This document shows positions 23,629-28,356 of a DNA stretch of 28,356 nt, piece after piece. Under the pieces are notes generated by a model. It had not been told where the DNA came from. It saw only the letters and a list, made by a program, of their open reading frames with translations, and searched no databases. Every line of letters starts with the position of its first letter. Position 1 is the first letter of the stretch. Location: positions 1 through 28,356 of the IMG/VR virus record IMGVR_UViG_3300042197_001475; one strand, 5' to 3'. Source of the DNA: a virus. A program made the translations under genes and the position numbers.

Positions 23629-23656
23629 CGCAACAAAAAAGATCACATTTGTTGCG
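23629..23656. repeat. Inverted repeat over the scaffold stop codon
   Basis: CGCAACAAA (23629-23637) and TTTGTTGCG (23648-23656) are a perfect 9-base inverted repeat with a 10-base loop. The scaffold stop codon lies in the loop. On the minus strand a run of T bases sits inside the hairpin, not after it. It could stabilise mRNA or attenuate transcription before the capsid genes. Confidence 0.6.
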
Positions 23657-24485
23657 ACCTGATATACATGTCCTCCACAAGTTTAATCGTTGCCGAGTCG
23701 CCGGAGTGATAGAGTCGATGTTTAGGGTTGCTCGGATTGCGGATGATGTCCTGCGCCATAGCCCTAGGATTCTCCGTCATCAGACTCAAAGCAGTGTCAG
23801 GCAAGCCCATGCCGGTTCGGATTCGAGGATCTTCACTCATCCAAGTGTGAAGCTGGAAGAACACCTCCGCCAATTTCGCGTCTTGGATCGCTTCGAGATT
23901 CACCCCGAGTTTGGTCGCCGCCACCTTGGCTTTCTCGGCATTCTCACCAAACTTGTCGCCCCACATCTGCCGGAGTTTTCCAACCTCCTGCTCAACATAT
24001 TGCACGGTCTCCGCTTCAATCGCCTGAGATCTAGCAACCTCCCGGGCCGCCTCCAACTGCGCCAGTTCCTTGGCCACACTAGCAGGAACATGATGTTTGG
24101 CAAAGACCTCGGCAACCTTCTGCCCGTGCGCCGCATCCCATTCGCCTTGATAGCCTTCGGGGGCTTTGTCTAGGTTGTAGTCTCCAGCTTTGTCCGGTGC
24201 GCCCAACATAGTCCGAAGCGCATCGAGTTGCGACGGGGTAGCCTTGGCAATGTCTTTCGGAAGATTAACACCGTCCGTTTGCCTCAACCGATGCAGGTCC
24301 GAGAAGACCTCTGGAAGCGTCTGATACTTGCCAATGGTTGGCGCAAGGTCACGCAGATTGTCAGGCAAGGTGTCTGCCCAGTTCTCTCGGAACGTGCCGT
24401 CAGGTTGAACGTAATTCGCAAACGGCCCGGTTACGGTTTCGGTCGTCGTTGGCGTTTCGGCACTGCTGTTGGTTTGGGTGTCCAT
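23643..24485 (-). CDS. Scaffold protein
   Basis: This is a 280-residue acidic, mainly helical protein with a low-complexity Thr/Ser/Glu N-terminus. Visible parts are a YVQPDGTFRENWADTLPDNL segment, a LPEVFSDLHRLRQTDGVNLP segment, long helices (LAQLEAAREVARSQAIEAET, VEQEVGKLRQMWGDKFGENA) and a basic tail. These features and its place between portal and capsid fit the internal scaffold that shapes the procapsid. It overlaps the 98-residue gene by 55 bases in another frame. No later ATG would keep the conserved N-terminal block. Confidence 0.78.
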   Translation of the reverse strand: MDTQTNSSAETPTTTETVTGPFANYVQPDGTFRENWADTLPDNLRDLAPTIGKYQTLPEVFSDLHRLRQTDGVNLPKDIAKATPSQLDALRTMLGAPDKAGDYNLDKAPEGYQGEWDAAHGQKVAEVFAKHHVPASVAKELAQLEAAREVARSQAIEAETVQYVEQEVGKLRQMWGDKFGENAEKAKVAATKLGVNLEAIQDAKLAEVFFQLHTWMSEDPRIRTGMGLPDTALSLMTENPRAMAQDIIRNPSNPKHRLYHSGDSATIKLVEDMYIRSQQM

Positions 24486-24727
24486 GTCTTTGCTTTGTTA
24501 ATTTCGATCTTGAGAATCTCCACGATGTCTTGTCGCCCGCCAATTGCTGCCGCCCGCAAAGCGTCGTATCCGGCAGCATCGAACGGGTTCTGGCCGGTCC
24601 AGCTTTGCTCCTCCAAGAAGCCGATGATCAAAGGGAAATCCTCGGACTGAGCGAACCGCAACATTGCGTTCACCTTGGCTTCTTCATCCGCTGCATCGTA
24701 TGCCCCTCGGTGTGTCTGTCGTCTCAT
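24431..24727 (-). CDS. Small protein with ankyrin-like repeat, between portal and scaffold
   Basis: This is a 98-residue protein. Residues about 45-75 look like an ankyrin-type helix pair (YDALRAAAIGGRQDIVEILK), preceded by a possible second, weaker unit (NAMLRFAQSEDFPLIIGFLE). The C-terminus is basic and Pro-rich (KPTAVPKRQRRPKP). Ankyrin repeats bind proteins. A partner could be the portal, the scaffold or a host factor. It starts on the stop codon of the portal gene (ATGA, 24724-24727) and shares its last 55 bases with the scaffold gene, so it is clearly part of the operon. Confidence 0.6.
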   Translation of the reverse strand: MRRQTHRGAYDAADEEAKVNAMLRFAQSEDFPLIIGFLEEQSWTGQNPFDAAGYDALRAAAIGGRQDIVEILKIEINKAKTWTPKPTAVPKRQRRPKP

Positions 24728-26331
24728 TGCAGTTGCTGTTCTTCTTGCATCGCCACCATTTGCGCCTGCATCATCTGCCGCTGTTGCTGCAACCGAAGCA
24801 CCTCGCCTTCGGAGCGCAGCATGTTGGTGTCTGCACCGCTAGACCGGAACCTTGCACGGACAATCTTCGGAATGTCGAACTGGTCAGCAACCGTTGGATC
24901 CACCTGCATGAGCGGAAGAGTTTCGCCCACCGTGCCAAGTGCAGCGTAGTCGGACTGCGCTCGAATCTCCAAACCGATGCGCGAATTGAACTCAACCTCT
25001 GGCACCCGGAGGAACGCTCCACTCTCGTTCATCTCGGTCAGTTCTGGAGGAATGTCAGCAGGGAGTTCTCCAGCTTCGGCAAGTGTCGCAAACAACCACT
25101 TGCCCAACGGCTTGAGCAGTTCGTCCGCAAGCAGATCGAAGGTGGGTGAGGCATTGTCCATCTTCTCGCCCATCCGCGCCCTGATCTCCTCGGCAGTTCG
25201 TTGCCGGTCGTCCATCTGAGCAAACATCTCGAATAGATCCACCATGAACGCTTTGCGAATCCGTTGCCGCTTCAACTCCGCACGCTGATGACTGATGTCG
25301 ATCCGCCCGTTGGTGAGCCACTCTTCCGGTTTCTGACTCATGTCTTCGATGACGGTCACGCCACCAGGGCGGAAGTCCACCCGCCCTGACATGGTCTCCG
25401 GCACCAAGATCCGAGGATTGACCATCGCATCGACCAAAGCATCCGACATCTGCTCCAGCCGGTTGACCTGACACAATTCAGGGTAAGCGTAGAAGGAGGG
25501 CGACCATCCGAACGGCGCCATCGGGTTGCTGCGCGTCCACGTCAGGTAGCGGGTCACCAAATACGGGGAATCGTTCAGCCCGCCTTCGCTCACGATTTGG
25601 CCGGACGAGTAATGCACCCAGGTTGATCGATACCGCATCTTGGTCCACAGTGGTGATGCCGGGTCGTAGTCAGGGTTGGGCATCGCAAGGTGGATGTAGT
25701 CCGCAGTCTCGTTGTTTTGGCGAGGATTGACAGCAGCTTCCTGAATCTCTTTCGGAAGATTCTCCATGCCGTAGATCGCCGCCGCCGTTCGATGACTGTA
25801 GCAACGCTTCACACCCACAGTGTCGATGACATCGTCCGGTCCCATCGCGCAAACGAAATCGCCTTCGCACCGGAAAGACAGTTTACGGTTTGCCGAATCC
25901 CATGACCGCAACAAACACGCAGTCCCGAACCCGGAGCGTTCAAGGTAAAGCTCGAAGATAGCGTTATAGAAGTTGCTCTTGAGCAGATGCATCTTCACGA
26001 TCTTGGCGCATTCCGCAAGGTAGTCGAGAACGTCGTCAGTCTCCTCTACGCCAACCGGGGCCGAGTAGCCCAGCCACCCACCTTGTCGAGGTGTCATCCA
26101 CGCCAGTTGCCCCCTCGCGCATGTCAGGTTTGCCTCGATGCCGGTGCTGTCGAAGATGTCGGCATGAATCCGCCGGTCAGGGGTGCCTGGGTTGCTGCCA
26201 CTCGTATTCGACGAAAGATCGTGATATCGGCGAGGTTGGATGTATTTCGCCAGATCCCGGAACGTGCTTCGCCATGGACCCGCCGCCGACTCCATGTCAT
26301 GATACATCCCTTTGATTTCTTGCCCTGTCAT
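24724..26331 (-). CDS. Portal (head-to-tail connector) protein
   Basis: This is a 535-residue protein, the size of T7 gp8 (536). It shows the Head-tail connector family layout: the opening GPWRSTFRDLAKYIQPRRY, the block ANLTCARGQLAWMTPRQGGW, NFYNAIFELYLERSGFGTAC, and near residue 265 RYLTWTRSNPMAPFGWSPSF followed by the helix DALVDAMVNPRIL. A Gln/Met-rich C-terminal helix (RLQQQRQMMQAQMVAMQEEQ) would reach into the head. It forms the dodecameric ring through which TerL pumps DNA. It is coupled upstream to the 33-residue membrane protein (TAATG). Confidence 0.9.
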   Translation of the reverse strand: MTGQEIKGMYHDMESAAGPWRSTFRDLAKYIQPRRYHDLSSNTSGSNPGTPDRRIHADIFDSTGIEANLTCARGQLAWMTPRQGGWLGYSAPVGVEETDDVLDYLAECAKIVKMHLLKSNFYNAIFELYLERSGFGTACLLRSWDSANRKLSFRCEGDFVCAMGPDDVIDTVGVKRCYSHRTAAAIYGMENLPKEIQEAAVNPRQNNETADYIHLAMPNPDYDPASPLWTKMRYRSTWVHYSSGQIVSEGGLNDSPYLVTRYLTWTRSNPMAPFGWSPSFYAYPELCQVNRLEQMSDALVDAMVNPRILVPETMSGRVDFRPGGVTVIEDMSQKPEEWLTNGRIDISHQRAELKRQRIRKAFMVDLFEMFAQMDDRQRTAEEIRARMGEKMDNASPTFDLLADELLKPLGKWLFATLAEAGELPADIPPELTEMNESGAFLRVPEVEFNSRIGLEIRAQSDYAALGTVGETLPLMQVDPTVADQFDIPKIVRARFRSSGADTNMLRSEGEVLRLQQQRQMMQAQMVAMQEEQQLQ

Positions 26332-26432
26332 TACCTATGATTGCGAAATTTCTCCACCAAAACGTCCACCACACCGAGGACAAGAATGCCCACGAAGATC
26401 CAGCCTGCCATACCTGCGATCAACTCGTTCAC
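26331..26432 (-). CDS. 33-residue single-helix membrane protein, holin-like candidate
   Basis: A GTG start (26432-26430) overlaps the stop of the upstream 86-residue gene (GTGA), and the TAA stop (26333-26331) shares one base with the portal ATG (TAATG). Both ends are thus coupled exactly, which is unlikely by chance. The product begins MNELIAGMAG and has one hydrophobic helix (residues about 8-26, WIFVGILVLGVVDVLV) and a charged tail (EKFRNHR). Small one-helix proteins among packaging genes in T7-like phages include class II holins (T7 gp17.5 lies beside the small terminase). No other holin is visible for the amidase. A morphogenesis role is possible too. Confidence 0.65.
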   Translation of the reverse strand: MNELIAGMAGWIFVGILVLGVVDVLVEKFRNHR

Positions 26433-26689
26433 GCCCCGTAACGCATACCAGAATTGATTGCCGCCCCAAGGAAGCCGCCGGTCTCCCCTGCCGCCAACGT
26501 GCCGAGGATTCCAGCCTTTGCACGTCGCCGCCGGATTTCACGCCCAACCTGCATGGAATTGTCCACCAGTTGCGTTGCCGGGTCAGCAGAAGGCATTCCG
26601 GGCATGCCCATGCTGTTGGTGCTTAGTTGCGGAGGATTCATCATCCAACTTGGCATAGTCGCGTTAAGAATGGCAGGACGGCGCATCAT
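26429..26689 (-). CDS. Small phage protein of the packaging region, function unknown
   Basis: This is an 86-residue protein. The N-terminal half is Met/Pro/Ser-rich (MNPPQLSTNSMGMPGMPSAD). The C-terminal half is a basic stretch (GREIRRRRAKAG) followed by a mildly hydrophobic Gly/Ala-rich segment (ILGTLAAGETGGFLGAAI). It may associate with membrane or nucleic acid. I recognise no family. The leader carries CTAGATCATGA over the start, as does the capsid gene. The next ATG, at 26686, is equally possible. Its stop overlaps the GTG of the membrane protein gene. Confidence 0.6.
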   Translation of the reverse strand: MMRRPAILNATMPSWMMNPPQLSTNSMGMPGMPSADPATQLVDNSMQVGREIRRRRAKAGILGTLAAGETGGFLGAAINSGMRYGA

Positions 26690-26729
26690 GATCTAGCATT
26701 CACATATAATGACTACAAATGCAAGATGT
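26690..26729 (-). promoter_or_regulatory. AT-rich leader, possible late promoter
   Basis: Read on the minus strand, this 40-base gap is AT-rich, with TTGCAT, then CATTATATG, before CTAGATC and the ATG. It is one of the few non-coding gaps among the packaging and head genes and lacks a Shine-Dalgarno sequence. A promoter is possible but only weakly supported by eye. Confidence 0.3.
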
Positions 26730-26978
26730 TTAAGCGGGCCACCATGTAACCGAGTATCCAATCTCGCTTCGTTCTTCGATGCGTTGGATCTCTCCTTCCC
26801 TAAGCAACTGTTGCATAACAGTTGCAAAGCGCAGCTTCACGTTGTCACAATTGATCTGCCGGTTTGTTCTGCCTCTGTCACGCAACGCCTTCAGCACGTA
26901 AGGCCAAAGCTCTGCGGATGTTCGCCCGGGATTCTTCCCGATCACCTCGATGACGATCTCGTCGTACGGAATTACCAT
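26730..26978 (-). CDS. Small winged-helix-like protein next to the terminase
   Basis: This is an 82-residue protein. YDEIVIEVIGKNPGRTSAEL, then WPYVLKALRDRGRTNRQI and VKLRFATVMQQLLREGEIQR, ending with a wing-like ERSEIGYSVTWWP, fit a small winged-helix DNA-binding fold. It overlaps the 3' end of the terminase gene by 7 bases. Its place after TerL suggests a packaging or regulatory role. A small terminase is conceivable, though it is short for one and usually precedes TerL. Confidence 0.6.
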   Translation of the reverse strand: MVIPYDEIVIEVIGKNPGRTSAELWPYVLKALRDRGRTNRQINCDNVKLRFATVMQQLLREGEIQRIEERSEIGYSVTWWPA

Positions 26979-28356
26979 TTAATTACCTCCAATTTTCCTT
27001 TTCGTCTTTCGCCAAAGGAGTTTGGTGATGCCAATCCCAGCTTGAAGGCATCGGCAAACGTGCGAAATGCATCCGCGCAGTGCGATGTGTGGTCGTGTAA
27101 TGGTTGCTCCTTGAATCGACCGTTGTCGTTTTTCACGTCTTTTCGATAGGAAGCCAGTAGCTGTAGCCCGTGTTTGCATCTTGTGTGAAAACAAAACGAG
27201 TCGAGCAGTCCTCTTGCTTCGTTGATGCCGATCCACTTGTCAGTAGTTCGGGGAACAACAATGCAGTTTCTCAAGCCTGCTGCTTTTGCTTCGGTAAGGA
27301 ACGTCTTACCGGAAAGACTATGGTGCGCCGCATCGTGCGGGAGAAGGTGCCTAGCCACCGTGATTTCCAAGTCCCTCTCCCAAGTGGCAATGACTGATGC
27401 GTAGTGATCGATGGGTTGCCCGTTGCTTTCGTAGTAGGCAATCGCCCGGAAGTCTAGCTTGGTCACTTGGATAAGCCAAATGGCAGTAGAGTCTGAGTGT
27501 CCCAAGTCCCAAGCGGCATAGATAGGATGGAACTCCTGCGGGTAGAAATCCCCGAACCGGCCTTGCGCCTTCAGCTTGCTGACCTGATCGCCATAGATGG
27601 CACCCTCGATAGGGGCGCGGAACATGTCTTGCGGAGTAGCGGGCCATTCGCGGAACGCTCGTCCCTTCATCTTGCGATGCTCGTTGGCCCAGAACATTTT
27701 CTGTTCATCCGTCAGCCTGACCCCGTCTTTTTCCCAGCCGGCAAAAACTTTGTTAGTCTCCGGCGTGACATGCACTGATCCCACAGGCAACTGGTTTTTA
27801 GAGTCCATCTGGAAGCCGAAGAAGAGGAACTTGAACTCTCGCTTGTGCAGTTCCGCTCCCATCCGCCCTTGCGCTTCCTCGATGAGATCGTAAAACAACC
27901 CAGACGGCGGGCCTTTGTAGGTGGACTCGATGTCAATCGTACACCCGGTAGCCACTGCCGGGAACGCACCGTCGATGATGTTCTGCGCGTCCCGGGGACG
28001 TTCGTCGCAGATAGGTCCGAACTCTGATATGTGCAAGGCTTGCAATGTGCCACCTCGGAAGGTCGTCGAGCAACTGTAGGTGGAACCGTTTGACCATTCC
28101 ATCCACGTCTCGCCCCTGCTGGTCAGCTTGATCTTGTTGTGAATGTATTGATGGATGCTGTCCCTAGTAGCCTGCGAGACTCCGGGGATGTGCAAGCCGA
28201 TCCGCTCCCATGCCTCCTGTAGGATTGCCATCTTGCCCTTGGCATCGTCCAGCTTGAAGTCGATGAGACCGCAGGTCTGCGTGTCGTTGAAGATCGCCCG
28301 GTCGAGGTTGCCCAGGCCGATGCGGGTGGAGAACCCGGCACGTCTAGCCTTGGTCA
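26972..28356 (-). CDS. terL: Terminase large subunit (5' end beyond the window)
   Basis: About 461 codons are visible and the frame stays open to the right edge. The first residues (TKARRAGFSTRIG) are the terminase's Walker A-like block, so at least the part before it is missing. A later in-frame ATG at 28231 is internal. Further on are LQALHISEFGPICD (Walker B-like), IESTYKGPPSGLFYDL (coupling motif) and the nuclease acids in AAWDLGHSDSTAIWL, LPHDAAHHSLSG and HTSHCADAFRTF. The enzyme pumps DNA into the head with ATP and cuts the concatemer. It leads the late operon. Confidence 0.9.
   Translation of the reverse strand, partial: TKARRAGFSTRIGLGNLDRAIFNDTQTCGLIDFKLDDAKGKMAILQEAWERIGLHIPGVSQATRDSIHQYIHNKIKLTSRGETWMEWSNGSTYSCSTTFRGGTLQALHISEFGPICDERPRDAQNIIDGAFPAVATGCTIDIESTYKGPPSGLFYDLIEEAQGRMGAELHKREFKFLFFGFQMDSKNQLPVGSVHVTPETNKVFAGWEKDGVRLTDEQKMFWANEHRKMKGRAFREWPATPQDMFRAPIEGAIYGDQVSKLKAQGRFGDFYPQEFHPIYAAWDLGHSDSTAIWLIQVTKLDFRAIAYYESNGQPIDHYASVIATWERDLEITVARHLLPHDAAHHSLSGKTFLTEAKAAGLRNCIVVPRTTDKWIGINEARGLLDSFCFHTRCKHGLQLLASYRKDVKNDNGRFKEQPLHDHTSHCADAFRTFADAFKLGLASPNSFGERRKGKLEVIKW

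Noticed and set aside
26335-26547. A 70-codon minus-strand frame in the gap before the portal
   Set aside because: It overlaps most of the 86-residue gene. The 33-codon frame with exact coupling at both ends and a clean membrane helix explains the gap better.
1-28356. CRISPR array, insertion sequence or rRNA genes
   Set aside because: I saw no regularly spaced repeats, transposase motifs or rRNA-like sequence anywhere in the window.

Overview
The window is most of the genome of a temperate, short-tailed (podovirus-type) bacteriophage. It carries a full T7-like virion set: large terminase, head-tail connector portal, scaffold, major capsid protein, tail tubular proteins A and B, and a series of three probable ejection proteins ending in a 2216-residue one. 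It also has a tyrosine integrase, an intact attP and an amidase endolysin. The large terminase runs off the right edge, and no helicase, primase, DNA polymerase or RNA polymerase is visible, so the genome continues beyond the window. The host cannot be named from sequence alone. The integrase has a C-terminal style (RHSFGSY, MGH, HYR, then a YW motif) that reminds me of integrases from Verrucomicrobiota/Planctomycetota. The first gene looks like the DUF2637 family, known mostly from Actinobacteria. Most starts with a free leader lack a Shine-Dalgarno sequence. These clues do not agree on one phylum.

Layout. Bases 1-830 hold the doubtful 3' end of a gene, a repeat-rich stretch, and a four-helix membrane protein gene with a striking excess of the pentamer TGCCA/TGGCA. 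Bases 822-1250 look like the genetic switch: a ribbon-helix-helix regulator on the minus strand faces an excisionase-like HTH gene on the plus strand across mirror-image promoters. From 1251 to 6113 runs a tight early operon, with neighbouring genes overlapping by 1 to 14 bases. It encodes an HTH protein, an ERF single-strand annealing protein, two small proteins, a Cas4/RecB-like Fe-S nuclease, a possible replication initiator, a small DNA-binding candidate, a metallophosphoesterase, a small conserved phage protein and a zinc-ribbon protein. It ends at a strong terminator (6134-6163).

Everything else is on the minus strand and reads leftward from 28356: TerL, small winged-helix protein, small protein, a 33-residue one-helix membrane protein hidden between two coupled junctions, portal, ankyrin-like protein, scaffold, beta-rich capsid accessory protein, major capsid protein, a terminator, tail tubular A, tail tubular B, and three ejection proteins of 309, 522 and 2216 residues. 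After a 347-base gap come the endolysin, integrase, a collagen-like tail fibre, an FnIII-like protein and a tail-assembly-like protein.

The gap at 9735-10081 is the attachment site. It holds the 3' half of a tRNA-Ser(GCU) gene, from the anticodon stem to the discriminator base. It is flanked on both sides by copies of CGGAACA that look like integrase arm sites. Both arms adjoin phage genes, so this is the free or circular phage form, not an integrated prophage. Integration here would cut the late gene cluster, separating lysis, integrase and fibre genes from the head and tail genes.
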